This document shows, piece after piece, positions 1 to 8,975 of a stretch of DNA of 48,876 bases. The stretch is from the NCBI GenBank assembly GCA_023423695.1, contig JAFAFA010000085.1, positions 1 through 48,876 of the forward strand. Direction: 5' to 3'. The notes beneath the pieces were generated by a model that saw only the letters and a program-made list of their open reading frames with translations, did no database searches and was not told where the DNA came from. Origin of the DNA: Pseudomonadota bacterium. Lineage in GTDB: Bacteria; Pseudomonadota; Alphaproteobacteria; Azospirillales; Azospirillaceae. Position numbers and translations under genes: made by a program. Position 1 is the stretch's first letter. Each line of letters opens with the position of its first letter.

Positions 1-80
1 GGGTCGGGGTGAGGGGGACGCACAGCGTGCCTTCCCCAAGAATCCTCGCCGCGCCACCCCCTCACCCTAACCCTAACCCT
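1..80. repeat. GC-rich interspersed intergenic element
   Basis: The segment (gggtcggggt..., ...aatcctcgccgcg..., ...ccctcaccctaaccct) closely resembles 47443-47536, which has the same blocks in the same order with a longer middle. It ends just where the recognisable permease reading frame begins. I read it as one copy of a non-coding element dispersed between genes. The function is unknown. Confidence 0.55.
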
Positions 81-171
81 CTCCCGCCGCCGCCTGCTCG
101 CCTACGCATGGCGCGAAACGCTGGAACTGCGCCGCGATCCCGTCCGCCTGACCGTCGCCCTGCTCGGCACG

Positions 172-1200
172 GTGCTCCTGATGCTGGTCTTCGGCTTCGG
201 CATCACCATGGATGTGGAGAATCTGCGCTTCGCCGTGCTCGACCACGACCGCACGCCGGAAAGCCGCGCCTATATCGAGCAGTTCGACGGCTCGCGCAGC
301 TTCCGCGCCACCCCGCCCGCGCTCGACGCCCGCGATCTCGCGCTGCGCCTGCAGCGGGGCGAGGCGTCGCTGACCATCGAGATCCCTGAGGGCTTCGGCC
401 GCGACCTGCGCCGCGGTCGCACCCCGGAGGTGGCGGTGCGCATCGACGGCGCCATGCCTTTCCGGGCGGAGACGATCCAGGGCTATGTCGCCGGCCTGCA
501 CCAGCGCTTCATCGAGGATGCCGCCATCGCGGCCGGCATCGCCCTGCCCGCCCCGGCCGCCAATCTCGAGATGCGTTACCGGTACAACCAGGCCTTCCGC
601 AGCCTCGACGCCATGGTGCCCAGCGACATCGGGCTGCTGCTGGTCTTCATCCCCGCCATCCTCGCCGCCCTCGGCGTGGTGCGGGAGAAGGAACTCGGCT
701 CCATCACCAACCTCTACGTCACCCCGGTGACGCGGCTTGAATTCCTGCTGGGCAAGCAGTTGCCCTATATCGGGCTCGCCAGCTTCAACCTGCTGCTGAT
801 GGTCGCCATGGCCGTCACCCTGTTCGGCGTGCCGGTGAAGGGCAGCCTTGTGGGGCTGTTGCTGGGCGGGCTGGTCTATGTGGTGGCGACCACGGCGCTG
901 GGGCTGCTGATCTCCGTCTTCACCGCGACCCAGACGGCGGCGGTGTTCGGCACCGCCATCGTCACCATGCTGCCGGCCACCCAATTCTCCGGCATGCTGC
1001 AGCCTGTGGCGACGCTCGAAGGCGGGGCGTGGCTGTTCGGCACGCTGTTTCCGACCACCCATTTCCTGAAGGTGTCGGTCGGCGCCTTCACCAAGGGCCT
1101 TGGCCTGCCGGAGCTTCTCCCCTTCATTTTGGCGACCGCCGCCTTCATTCCCGTCTTCCTGGCGCTGGGCGTCGCCTTCCTGCCGAAACAGGAGCGCTGA
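172..1200 (+). CDS. ABC-2 type transporter permease (5' end uncertain)
   Basis: This is the membrane subunit of an ABC exporter of the YhhJ/ABC2_membrane_3 type. From GTG 172 it has 342 residues: one N-terminal membrane segment, a large periplasmic domain (about residues 15-150), then five or so hydrophobic segments with the cytoplasmic REKELGSITNLYVTPV motif after the second membrane helix. The same frame reads a plausible family N-terminus upstream (LLAYAWRETLELRRDPVR from about 94), but no ATG, GTG or TTG occurs in that frame between the stop at 10 and 172. Starting at 172 cuts into the first membrane helix. The true 5' end may have been replaced by the repeat at 1-80. It precedes its partner permease by 3 bp. 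The ATPase and HlyD-like subunits would lie upstream, outside the window. Confidence 0.8.
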   Translation: MLLMLVFGFGITMDVENLRFAVLDHDRTPESRAYIEQFDGSRSFRATPPALDARDLALRLQRGEASLTIEIPEGFGRDLRRGRTPEVAVRIDGAMPFRAETIQGYVAGLHQRFIEDAAIAAGIALPAPAANLEMRYRYNQAFRSLDAMVPSDIGLLLVFIPAILAALGVVREKELGSITNLYVTPVTRLEFLLGKQLPYIGLASFNLLLMVAMAVTLFGVPVKGSLVGLLLGGLVYVVATTALGLLISVFTATQTAAVFGTAIVTMLPATQFSGMLQPVATLEGGAWLFGTLFPTTHFLKVSVGAFTKGLGLPELLPFILATAAFIPVFLALGVAFLPKQER

Positions 1201-1203
1201 GCG

Positions 1204-2331
1204 ATGACGCGCTTCCTCCGCAACAGCCTGACATTGGCGCGCAAGGAATGGATCAGCCTGCTGCGCGACGTCTTCATGCTGGGCTTCGTCGTCTATTCCT
1301 TCACCTTCTCCGTCTATTCCCAGGCGACCGGCATCTCGCACGAGCTGCGCAACGCCGCCATCGCCATCGTGGACGAGGACCATTCCACCCTGTCGCAGCG
1401 GCTGGCCTCCAGCTTCCACGGGCCGGAGTTCCAGACGCCGGTGATGATCGGCCATGCCGAAGTCGACCCGGCGATGGATTCCGCCCGCTACACCTTCGTC
1501 CTCGACATCCCGCCCGACTTCCAGGCCGACGTGCTGGCCGGCCGCAGCCCGACGGTGCAGCTGCTGATCGACGCCACGGCGATGATGCAGGCCGGTATCG
1601 GCGCCGGCACCATCCAGGGCATCGTCGAAGACGAGGTCGGCCGCTTCGTCCGCCGCGAGGCCGACGGCAGCGCCGCCCCGGTCAGCCTGCAGCTCCGCGT
1701 CGCCTACAACGAGGCGCTCGACACCAAATGGTTCACCGGCACCATGTCGGTGGTCAGCAACGTCACCATGCTGGCGGTGCTGCTGGCCGGCGCCGCCCTG
1801 ATCCGCGAGCGCGAACACGGCACGCTGGAGCATCTGCTGGTGATGCCGGTGCGGCCCGCAGAGATCATGGCCGCCAAGGTGCTGGCCAACGGCTCTGTGA
1901 TCCTGGTTCTGACGCTGGTGGCGCTCTATGTGGTGCTGCGCGGCCTGCTGTCGGTGCCGCTGGCCGGATCGGTCCCGCTGTTCCTGGCGGGGACGGCGCT
2001 CTACCTGTTCTTCGCGACGGCGCTCGGCATCTTTCTCGGCACCGTGGCGCGGTCGATGCCGCAATTGGGCTTGCTGTTCATCCTGATCGTGCTGCCGATG
2101 AACATGCTGTCCGGCGGCTTCACCCCGCTGGAAAGCGAGCCGGAATGGCTGCAGATGGCGATGCAGCTGTCACCCTCGACCCATTTCGTCGCCTTCGCCC
2201 AGGCCATCCTGTTCCGCGGGGCGGGCTTTGATGTGGTGTGGCCGCGCTTCGCGGCGACCGCGGGGATCGGCGCGCTGTTCTTCGCCTGGAGCCTGGCGCG
2301 GTTCAGGAGGCATCTGGCGAGCTTCAGGTGA
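1204..2331 (+). CDS. ABC-2 type transporter permease
   Basis: Second permease of the same exporter, 375 residues. It has an N-terminal membrane helix (about residues 25-45), a periplasmic domain to about 190, and a C-terminal block of membrane helices with the motif REREHGTLEHLLVMPVRP typical of ABC2_membrane_3 proteins such as YhhJ. The start ATG lies 3 bp after the previous stop, so the two are almost certainly co-transcribed and co-translated. Paired permeases of this family usually work with a double-ATPase RbbA-like protein and a membrane-fusion protein in efflux. The substrate cannot be told from sequence. Confidence 0.85.
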   Translation: MTRFLRNSLTLARKEWISLLRDVFMLGFVVYSFTFSVYSQATGISHELRNAAIAIVDEDHSTLSQRLASSFHGPEFQTPVMIGHAEVDPAMDSARYTFVLDIPPDFQADVLAGRSPTVQLLIDATAMMQAGIGAGTIQGIVEDEVGRFVRREADGSAAPVSLQLRVAYNEALDTKWFTGTMSVVSNVTMLAVLLAGAALIREREHGTLEHLLVMPVRPAEIMAAKVLANGSVILVLTLVALYVVLRGLLSVPLAGSVPLFLAGTALYLFFATALGIFLGTVARSMPQLGLLFILIVLPMNMLSGGFTPLESEPEWLQMAMQLSPSTHFVAFAQAILFRGAGFDVVWPRFAATAGIGALFFAWSLARFRRHLASFR

Positions 2332-2343
2332 GGGAGCGTAAGA

Positions 2344-2447
2344 CCCCCCACCTTAATCCTCCCCCGCTGGGCGGGGGAGGAGACAAGTGCTTGTTCGGGA
2401 AGGCAACGGCAGTCCCTCCCCCGCCCAGCGGGGGAGGTTAGGTGGGG
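2344..2447. terminator. Paired GC-rich hairpins between convergent genes
   Basis: Two inverted copies of one element lie between the convergent permease and phosphomannomutase genes. 2344-2380 contains CCTCCCCCGC-TGG-GCGGGGGAGG, and 2415-2447 contains the same hairpin followed by TTAGGTGGGGG, the mirror image of CCCCCCACCTTAA at the outer left. Each folds as a strong stem and the two can also pair with each other. A role as a bidirectional terminator is an inference, because no clean U tract follows. Confidence 0.5.
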
Positions 2448-2487
2448 GCACCGTCAGCCGACAACTCCCCCACCCCACCCCCAAACC

Positions 2488-3888
2488 TCAGTGCGACCCG
2501 CCGCCCTCGAACGACGGCGCCGACAGCCCCGAGGCCACCAGCTGCTCGATCAGCGCGCCCTTCAGCCGCTCCAGCCCTTCCTGGCTGTAGGACTCCGCCC
2601 GCGCCACCAGCACGTCCTGGGTGTTGGACGCGCGCAGCAGCCACCAGCCGTCGTCGGTCGTCACGCGGACGCCGTCGATGTCGTTGACCTTGGCGCCCGA
2701 GGCCTTGACCCGGCCCTTGACCTCCTCGACCACGGCGAACTTGCGTTCCTCGTCGATCTGGAAGCGGGTCTCCGGCGTGTTGACCATGTCGGGCAGGCCG
2801 TCGCGCAGGTCCGCCAGCGTGGTGTTCAGCTTGCTGACCAGCCCGGCGAGACGCACGCCGCAGTACAGCGCGTCGTCGAAGCCGTACCACTTGTCGGCGA
2901 AGAAGATGTGGCCCGACATCTCGCCGGCCAGCGGCGAGCCGGTCTCCGCCATCTTGGCCTTCAGCAGCGAGTGGCCGGTCTTCCACATCAGCGGGTTGCC
3001 GCCATGCTTGGCGATCTCATCGAACAGGGCCTGGCTGGCCTTGACGTCGGCGATGATGGTGGCGCCCGGATGGCTCTTCAGCACGTCGGCGGCATAGAGC
3101 GCGACCAGCTGGTCGCCCCACACCACGCGGCCCTTGTGGTCGATGGCGCCGATGCGGTCGCCGTCGCCGTCGAAGCCGATGCCGATGTCGCAGCCATGCT
3201 CCGCCACCGCCTTCTTCAGGTCGACGAGGTTGGCCTCGACCGTCGGGTCGGGATGGTGGTTGGGGAAGTTGCCGTCGATGTCGTCGAACAGCAGGACATG
3301 CTTGCCCGGCAGCTTGGCGGTCAGGCGGCGCAGGATCTCGCCCGACGCGCCGTTGCCGGCGTCCCAGGCGATCTTCAGGTCGCGCGTGCCGTCATAGTCC
3401 TTCAGCAGGCGGGCGACATACTCGTCCTGGACGTCGATCTTCTCCGACGAGCCCTGGCCCTGCTCCCAGTCGGCCTTGGCCGCCATGGTGCCGAGGTCGA
3501 GGATCTGCTGGCCATAGACCGGACCCTTGCCCAGCATCATCTTGATGCCGTTGTAGTCCGGCGGGTTGTGCGAGCCGGTGATCATGATGCCGGCCGCCGC
3601 GTCGCGGTCGCGGGTGGCAAAATACAGCATCGGCGTGGGGCCGAGCCCGATGCGCAGGACGTGCAGGCCGGTCGAAACCAGCCCCTCGACCAGCGCTTCC
3701 TCCAGTTCCGGCGAGGACAGACGGCCGTCGTAGCCGACGCAGACCGTCTTGCCGCCCTTGCGCACCACCACGGTGCCGAAGGAGCGGCCGACCGCGCGGG
3801 CGTCGGCGGGGGTCAGCGTCTTGCCGACGATGCCGCGGATGTCGTACTCGCGCAGCACCGTGGGGTGGAAGGTATGGGCTTCGCTCAT
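2488..3888 (-). CDS. Phosphomannomutase/phosphoglucomutase
   Basis: Interconverts hexose 1- and 6-phosphates (alpha-D-phosphohexomutase family, AlgC/ExoC type) and supplies mannose-1-P and glucose-1-P for polysaccharides. The 466 residues carry all four family motifs: phosphoserine loop TGSHNPP with Ser106, metal loop DGDGDR at 240-245, sugar-binding EMSGH at 323-327, and phosphate-binding RASNTQ at 419-424. The ATG at 3888 follows a weak AGAGG. The frame stays open upstream to 4155, but that stretch overlaps ugd and lacks family similarity. Its neighbours ugd and galU on the same strand use its products. Azospirillum exoC is this type of gene. Confidence 0.93.
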   Translation of the reverse strand: MSEAHTFHPTVLREYDIRGIVGKTLTPADARAVGRSFGTVVVRKGGKTVCVGYDGRLSSPELEEALVEGLVSTGLHVLRIGLGPTPMLYFATRDRDAAAGIMITGSHNPPDYNGIKMMLGKGPVYGQQILDLGTMAAKADWEQGQGSSEKIDVQDEYVARLLKDYDGTRDLKIAWDAGNGASGEILRRLTAKLPGKHVLLFDDIDGNFPNHHPDPTVEANLVDLKKAVAEHGCDIGIGFDGDGDRIGAIDHKGRVVWGDQLVALYAADVLKSHPGATIIADVKASQALFDEIAKHGGNPLMWKTGHSLLKAKMAETGSPLAGEMSGHIFFADKWYGFDDALYCGVRLAGLVSKLNTTLADLRDGLPDMVNTPETRFQIDEERKFAVVEEVKGRVKASGAKVNDIDGVRVTTDDGWWLLRASNTQDVLVARAESYSQEGLERLKGALIEQLVASGLSAPSFEGGGSH

Positions 3889-3926
3889 CGTCTCGTTAGT
3901 CCTCTGTTGGACGCCGTCTTTGGACC

Positions 3927-5258
3927 TTAGCCGCGGTCCATTCCGCCGGCCGGCGACGGCCGGCCGATGGAGGTATAGGTGAAGCCGGCCTTCGCCATGT
4001 CGTCGGGGTTGTAGATGTTGCGCAGATCGATCATCACCGGCCGCTTCAGCATCGACTTCACCCGACGCAGGTCGAGCGCGCGGAATTCGTTCCACTCCGT
4101 GAGAATAGCGACGCAATCGGCCCCTTCCAAGGTGCCGTAGGCGTTCTTCGCCCATTCCACGCCGGGCAGCAGCTTCTCGGCCTCGTGCATCGCCGCCGGA
4201 TCGAAGGCGCGCACATGGGCGCCGGCCGCCTGAAGCGCCGGGATGATGTCCAGCGACGGGCTGTCGCGCATGTCGTCGGTGTTCGGCTTGAAGGCGACGC
4301 CCAGCACCGCGACGGTCTTGCCGTCCACCGACCCGCCGCAGGCGGCGATGATGCGCTCGGCCATCTGCTTCTTGCGCTTGTCGTTGATGTCCACCACCGT
4401 CTCGATAATGCGCAGGGGGCTGCCGACCTGCTGGGCGGTGCGGACCAGCGCCAGCGTGTCCTTCGGGAAGCAGGACCCGCCATAGCCCGGACCGGGGTGG
4501 AGGAACTTCTTGCCGATGCGGCCGTCCAGACCGATGCCGCGCGCCACGTCATGGACGTTGGCGCCGACCTTCTCGCAGAGATCGGCGATCTCGTTGATGA
4601 AGGTGATCTTGGCGGCCAGGAAGGTGTTGGCGGCGTATTTGGTCAGCTCCGCCGTCTCCAGCGAGGTCACCACGATCGGCGTCTCGATCAGGTAGAGCGG
4701 CCGGTAGAGCCGGCGCATCACGTCGCCCGCGCGCTCCGAAGTGGCGCCGATCACGACCCGGTCGGGCCGCATGAAGTCGCCGATGGCCGAGCCTTCGCGC
4801 AGGAATTCCGGGTTGGAGGCGATGTCGAACTCGGCGTCCGGCCGCACGCGGCGGATGATCGCCTCGACCTCGCGGCCGGTGCCGACGGGCACGGTCGATT
4901 TCGTCACCACCACCGTGTAGTGGTCGAGATGCTGGGCGATCTCCTCGGCGGCGCCGTAGACGTAGGACAGGTCGGCGTGGCCGTCGCCGCGGCGCGACGG
5001 GGTGCCCACCGCGATGAACACGGCGTCGACGCCCTGCATCGCCTCCTTCAAATCCATGGTGAAGGACAGGCGGCCGGCGGCGACGTTGCGGGCGACCAGA
5101 TCGTCCAGGCCGGGCTCGTAGATCGGAATCTCGCCGCGCTTCAGCCGCTCGATCTTGCCGGCGTCCTTGTCGACGCAAGTGACGTGCACGCCGAATTCCG
5201 AAAAGCAGGCGCCGGAGACCAGGCCGACATAGCCCGTGCCGATCATCGCTATGCGCAT
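3927..5258 (-). CDS. ugd: UDP-glucose 6-dehydrogenase
   Basis: Oxidises UDP-glucose to UDP-glucuronate with two NAD+, for capsule, exopolysaccharide or LPS. The 443 residues match the family length. Visible motifs are the N-terminal Rossmann loop GTGYVGLVSG (7-16), the ELTKYAANTF segment with Lys207, and the catalytic-cysteine motif GYGGSCFPKD with Cys263. It lies 38 bp upstream of the phosphohexomutase and 184 bp downstream of galU, all on the minus strand, so galU, ugd and the mutase form a complete route from sugar phosphate to UDP-glucuronate. The start ATG begins MRIAMIGTGY, as usual. Confidence 0.96.
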   Translation of the reverse strand: MRIAMIGTGYVGLVSGACFSEFGVHVTCVDKDAGKIERLKRGEIPIYEPGLDDLVARNVAAGRLSFTMDLKEAMQGVDAVFIAVGTPSRRGDGHADLSYVYGAAEEIAQHLDHYTVVVTKSTVPVGTGREVEAIIRRVRPDAEFDIASNPEFLREGSAIGDFMRPDRVVIGATSERAGDVMRRLYRPLYLIETPIVVTSLETAELTKYAANTFLAAKITFINEIADLCEKVGANVHDVARGIGLDGRIGKKFLHPGPGYGGSCFPKDTLALVRTAQQVGSPLRIIETVVDINDKRKKQMAERIIAACGGSVDGKTVAVLGVAFKPNTDDMRDSPSLDIIPALQAAGAHVRAFDPAAMHEAEKLLPGVEWAKNAYGTLEGADCVAILTEWNEFRALDLRRVKSMLKRPVMIDLRNIYNPDDMAKAGFTYTSIGRPSPAGGMDRG

Positions 5259-5442
5259 CGTGTCCCCCTCATGTCCTTCAAAAGGAATGCTGTCAATCTC
5301 TGGATGCCCTCAAGGGGCGTTCCCCATGGCCGGCCTTGTTCACGCGGCCGGCTCTTTCAAAGCGATTGTTCAAACGCACGTGCCCGCCGCCGTCCGGATC
5401 AGGGGACGGGGCGGGCGCGGCATCATGCATGCTGCCCGTCGG

Positions 5443-6312
5443 TCAGCAATATTTACGCAGCATCTCGCGCACCTTGTCGGCCATGTCCGGCCGGTTCAGC
5501 GCGTGGGCGAGCGTGGCCTCGATAAAGCCGACCTTGTCGCCGCAGTCGTAGCGGGTGCCTTCGAAGCGCAGGCCGTGGAAGGGCTGGTTGCCGATCAGGT
5601 TGGCCATGGCGTCGGTCAGCTGGATTTCGTTGCCGGCGCCGCGCTGCTGCTTTTCCAGATGGTCGAAGATTTCCGGCTGCAGGATGTAGCGGCCGATGAT
5701 CGACAGGGTCGACGGCGCCTCGGCCGGCTTCGGCTTTTCCACCAGGCCGCGGACGGTGGCCAGACGGCCGTCGTCCTTCTCGACGTCCAGGATGCCGTAG
5801 CTGCTGGTCTTTTCGCGCGGCACGTCGACGACGGCGACGATGTTGCCGCCGACCTCCTCGTACGCCTCGACCATCTGCTTCAGGCAGGGGGTCTTGCCCT
5901 GGACGAAGTCGTCGGGCAGCACGATGGCGAACGGGTCGTTGCCGATCAGGGCGCGGGCGCACCACACGGCGTGGCCGAGGCCGAGCGGAACCTGCTGGCG
6001 GGTGTAGAAGCAGCGGCCGGGGGCGATCTCGCTGTGGCGGACCTCCTCCAGCGCGTCCATCTTGCCGCGCTCCTCAAGCGTGCGGTTCAGTTCGGTATCG
6101 GCGTCGAAATGGTCTTCGATGGCGCGCTTGGAACGGCCGGTGACGAAAACGAAATCCTCGATGCCGGCGGCGCGCGCCTCTTCGACGGCGTGCTGCAGCA
6201 GGGGGCGGTCGACCAGGGGCAGCATCTCTTTCGGGATGGCCTTGGTGGCCGGCAGGAAGCGCGTGCCGAGACCGGCGACCGGGAACACCACCTTGCGCAC
6301 GGGTTTCCGCAT
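5443..6312 (-). CDS. galU: UTP-glucose-1-phosphate uridylyltransferase
   Basis: Makes UDP-glucose from UTP and glucose-1-phosphate, feeding the adjacent ugd. The 289 residues have the nucleotide-binding signature GLGTRFLPATK at 14-24, then PKEMLPLVDRP, and an internal FAIVLPDD segment, as in GalU/ExoN proteins. The start ATG gives MRKPVRKVVFPVAG, which places the loop at the normal distance from the N-terminus. The 184 bp before ugd allow a separate promoter for that gene. No frame damage is visible. Confidence 0.95.
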   Translation of the reverse strand: MRKPVRKVVFPVAGLGTRFLPATKAIPKEMLPLVDRPLLQHAVEEARAAGIEDFVFVTGRSKRAIEDHFDADTELNRTLEERGKMDALEEVRHSEIAPGRCFYTRQQVPLGLGHAVWCARALIGNDPFAIVLPDDFVQGKTPCLKQMVEAYEEVGGNIVAVVDVPREKTSSYGILDVEKDDGRLATVRGLVEKPKPAEAPSTLSIIGRYILQPEIFDHLEKQQRGAGNEIQLTDAMANLIGNQPFHGLRFEGTRYDCGDKVGFIEATLAHALNRPDMADKVREMLRKYC

Positions 6313-6714
6313 TGGACGTCTCTTGTGGTTGAGGCGAAGTCAAATCCATGGTCCCACGGCATTGCCCGACCGCAAGCGGAGCCGGCGGAAGCACGACCGT
6401 GTTCCCGGGCTTTCTGCCACGCCTTCCGCGACTGCGCAACAAACCTTCCGAGACCGGGCAAAAGGCTAGTCCCGGCGGGCTAAATCAAATGAAAACCGGC
6501 CGAATGTCCTCATTCCGGCCGATCTTTATCCGCAAGGTCCGAAGCCGTCCCGGACCTTTCTCATAGGCAGTAACGCTTGTAAAAGGACGGAAAACCAAAG
6601 GCGCGACACCGTGCCGCTGCCGGCACTGCTCCATCGCGCCGTCATTGCTGAACTCACCCGCTTTCCGTATGGCATGCGGTTCACGGCCCTTGCGCGAAAG
6701 GCTCGGCGGCGGCC
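6313..6714. other. Divergent intergenic region galU / pseudouridine synthase
   Basis: This 402-bp stretch has no convincing gene. It must hold the galU promoter (minus strand) and that of the downstream plus-strand gene. The one structure I see is an imperfect hairpin at 6496-6521, CCGGCCGAATG-TCCT-CATTCCGGCCG, followed by atcttta. It might be a terminator or a regulator site; its role is undecided. Confidence 0.4.
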
Positions 6715-7422
6715 ATGGTGCGGCCCATGACCCCCGACTCGCTACGCGCCCGCGTGCTCCATCAGGACGAGCTTTGCTTCGTCATCGACAAACCGGCCGG
6801 TCTGGCCGTCCACAAGGCCGGACGCATCACCGACCATCTGGAGCTTTACCTGCCCTTCCTTGGCGACCCCGACGGAGAGCCGCCGAAGCTCGCCCACCGT
6901 CTGGACCGCGACACCGCCGGCTGCCTGATCCTGGGCCGCACCCCCTGGGCGCTGAAACGCCTCGGCCAGATGTTCGCCGCCGGCCACGTCGAGAAGACCT
7001 ATTGGGCAGTCGCCGACGGCATCCCGGAGGCCACGTCCGGCGTGATCGACCTGCCGCTGCTGAAGCGGATCGAACCGGGTGCGTCGCGCTCGTCCTGGAC
7101 CATCCTGCCCGACCCGGCCGGCCAGCCGGCGGTCACCGAGTACCGTGTTCTGGGCACCAGCGCCGATGGCCGCTCCTGGCTGGAGCTTCGCCCGCGCACC
7201 GGCCGCACCCATCAGATCCGCGTCCATTGCGCCGCCATCGGCTGTCCGCTGGTGGGGGAGCCCTTCTACGGTCCCGAACGCCTGCCGCCCGGCAACCTGC
7301 ACCTGCTGGCCCGCTCCGTCGCCTTCCGCATGGCCTTCGAATATGCGGCGGTCGATGCCGTCGCCCCGGCGCCGGCGCATATGCAGGCCGCGCTGTCCGC
7401 CTGCGGCTGGCAGGAGGAGTAA
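6715..7422 (+). CDS. RluA-family RNA pseudouridine synthase
   Basis: Isomerises specific uridines in rRNA or tRNA to pseudouridine. The 235-residue protein has the family's catalytic motif HRLDRDTAG at 61-69 with Asp64 as the presumed nucleophile. It also has the N-terminal VIDKPAGLAVH motif and the C-terminal RTGRTHQIRVHCAAIGCPLVG motif. It is short and lacks an S4 domain, like RluA itself. ATG 6715 was chosen; a second in-frame ATG lies at 6727. The exact target RNA cannot be assigned. Confidence 0.9.
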   Translation: MVRPMTPDSLRARVLHQDELCFVIDKPAGLAVHKAGRITDHLELYLPFLGDPDGEPPKLAHRLDRDTAGCLILGRTPWALKRLGQMFAAGHVEKTYWAVADGIPEATSGVIDLPLLKRIEPGASRSSWTILPDPAGQPAVTEYRVLGTSADGRSWLELRPRTGRTHQIRVHCAAIGCPLVGEPFYGPERLPPGNLHLLARSVAFRMAFEYAAVDAVAPAPAHMQAALSACGWQEE

Positions 7423-7513
7423 GGACGCTTCCGCGCAAAAGGAGGGCACCCGTCCTGTCCGCCGCACTTCACTGTTAAAGGTCGAGAGCCCCACAACCGA
7501 CGGAGCGATCAGG

Positions 7514-7786
7514 ATGGGACAGGCGGTCACCGACAACCACGCCATGAACCGGTTCGAACTGGCGGTCGGCAATCAGACGGTCTATGCCGACTACCGCCGC
7601 AACGGCCGGACGCTGGTGATTTCCTATGTCGAGGCTCCGCCCTCGCTGCGCGGCACCGGCGCCGCCGGCCGCCTGATGGAAGGCGTGATGGAGGCCGCCC
7701 GCGCCGAAGGGCTGAAGATCGTTCCCCTTTGCAGCTACGCCGCCATGTGGATGCGCCGCAACCGGCAGGACGACCTGCTGGCGTGA
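7514..7786 (+). CDS. Small GNAT-like N-acetyltransferase (YjdJ/COG2388 type)
   Basis: A 90-residue protein resembling the short GNAT domain proteins of the COG2388 type. The features are a beta-rich N-terminus (ELAVGNQTVYADYRRNG), the acyl-CoA loop region SLRGTGAAGRLMEGVMEAAR at about 44-63, and a C-terminal KIVPLCSYAAMWMRRN segment, where these proteins carry a conserved Cys-Ser/Pro-Tyr. ATG 7514 follows a GAGCGATCAGG stretch that can act as ribosome binding site. It is 91 bp after the pseudouridine synthase. The substrate is unknown. Confidence 0.8.
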   Translation: MGQAVTDNHAMNRFELAVGNQTVYADYRRNGRTLVISYVEAPPSLRGTGAAGRLMEGVMEAARAEGLKIVPLCSYAAMWMRRNRQDDLLA

Positions 7787-7932
7787 GGCTCTCCACCACC
7801 CATTGAGAAAATCAATGGAAGCGACGAAAACTATCAATTTCCCATGGGACTCATCCCTCGTTAGCGTCAGATCAATAGCTTGCCGCAGTGCGGCATGGCC
7901 CGTGCTGACCACATGACGAGGGATGATCCATT

Positions 7933-8952
7933 ATGGACACGCTGCTGTCCGCACCGATCCTGTTCTTCGGCCTCGGTGCCGCGATCGCGCTGACCGGGGC
8001 GCGCATTCCATTCCCGGAAGGCTTCGGCAAGGCGCTTGCCGCCTATCTGCTGGTCGCCATCGGCCTGAAGGGCGGCGTGGCGCTGGCCAGCGCCGATGTT
8101 GGCGCCGTGCTGCCGCTGCTGCTGACAGCGGGGCTGCTCAGCCTCTCGATGCCGATCCTCGGATTCAGCCTGCTGCGTTCGGTGGTCGGGCTGGATCAGG
8201 TCAATTCGGCCGCCATCGCCGCCCATTACGGATCGGTCAGCCTCGTCACCTTCGTCACCGCCACCAAGCTGCTGGAAAGCCAGGGCGTCACCTTCGGCGG
8301 CCACATGGTCGCAGCGCTGGCGATCATGGAAGCCCCGGCCATCGTCAGCGGCCTGCTGCTGGCGGGCGCCGCCGGCATGGCCTCCGGCGTCGCGGCGGGC
8401 GGCGGCGGCACCATGTCGGTTCCGCTCGGCGACTCGGACCGCGGCGGGCCGGCCCAGGGCGGCTCGATCAAGGACGCGATCCGCGAGGCGGCCTTCAACG
8501 GCTCCGTCCTGCTGCTGGCCGGGTCGCTGCTGGTCGGCCTCGTCATCGGCAAGCCCGGCCTGCAGAGCCTGCACGGCCTGTTCATCGCCCCCTGGGACGG
8601 CGTGCTGTGCCTGTTCCTGCTGGAAATGGGCTATCTCGCCACCTCCCGGCTGCGGGAAGCGGCCTCGCTCAGCCCGCGGCTGATCGCCTTCGGCATCGTC
8701 ATGCCGCTGATCGGCGCGGTCATCGGTCTTGCCGCCGCCGCCACCCTGGGGCTCGGCCTCGGCGACGCCGCCCTGCTGGTGACGCTGTGCGCCAGCGCCT
8801 CCTACATCGCGGTGCCGGCGGCGCTGCGCCATGCCCTGCCGACGGCGGAGCCGGGCCTGTCGCTTCCGCTGTCGCTGGGCATCACATTTCCTTTCAACAT
8901 CCTCATCGGTATTCCACTCTACCTCGCAGTGAGCCGGGCGGTGCTGAGCTGA
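7933..8952 (+). CDS. SbtA-like sodium-dependent bicarbonate permease
   Basis: A 339-residue polytopic membrane protein of the SbtA (DUF897) superfamily with about ten hydrophobic segments. The conserved regions are an N-terminal LTGARIPFPEGFGKALAAYL segment, AAHYGSVSLVTFVTA near 96-110, and a central cytoplasmic Gly-rich loop (AAGGGGTMSVP). In cyanobacteria SbtA takes up bicarbonate with Na+; in heterotrophs the family is usually annotated by similarity only. A LysR gene begins 23 bp downstream on the same strand and may regulate it. Start ATG 7933 is preceded by a 146-bp promoter-sized gap. Confidence 0.82.
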   Translation: MDTLLSAPILFFGLGAAIALTGARIPFPEGFGKALAAYLLVAIGLKGGVALASADVGAVLPLLLTAGLLSLSMPILGFSLLRSVVGLDQVNSAAIAAHYGSVSLVTFVTATKLLESQGVTFGGHMVAALAIMEAPAIVSGLLLAGAAGMASGVAAGGGGTMSVPLGDSDRGGPAQGGSIKDAIREAAFNGSVLLLAGSLLVGLVIGKPGLQSLHGLFIAPWDGVLCLFLLEMGYLATSRLREAASLSPRLIAFGIVMPLIGAVIGLAAAATLGLGLGDAALLVTLCASASYIAVPAALRHALPTAEPGLSLPLSLGITFPFNILIGIPLYLAVSRAVLS

Positions 8953-8975
8953 CCGGCCGCACCGGACTCACGACC

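Noticed and set aside
73..2064. Long minus-strand reading frame of 663 codons opposite the two permeases, and similar long antisense frames throughout
   Set aside because: High-GC DNA gives long open antisense frames. The translations are compositionally biased (Arg/Gln/His-rich), carry no family motifs, and sit opposite genes with clear domains.
2344..2447. CRISPR-like or terminal-repeat interpretation of the paired C-rich hairpins
   Set aside because: Only two copies, inverted, without regular spacers. They fit a hairpin element between convergent genes better.
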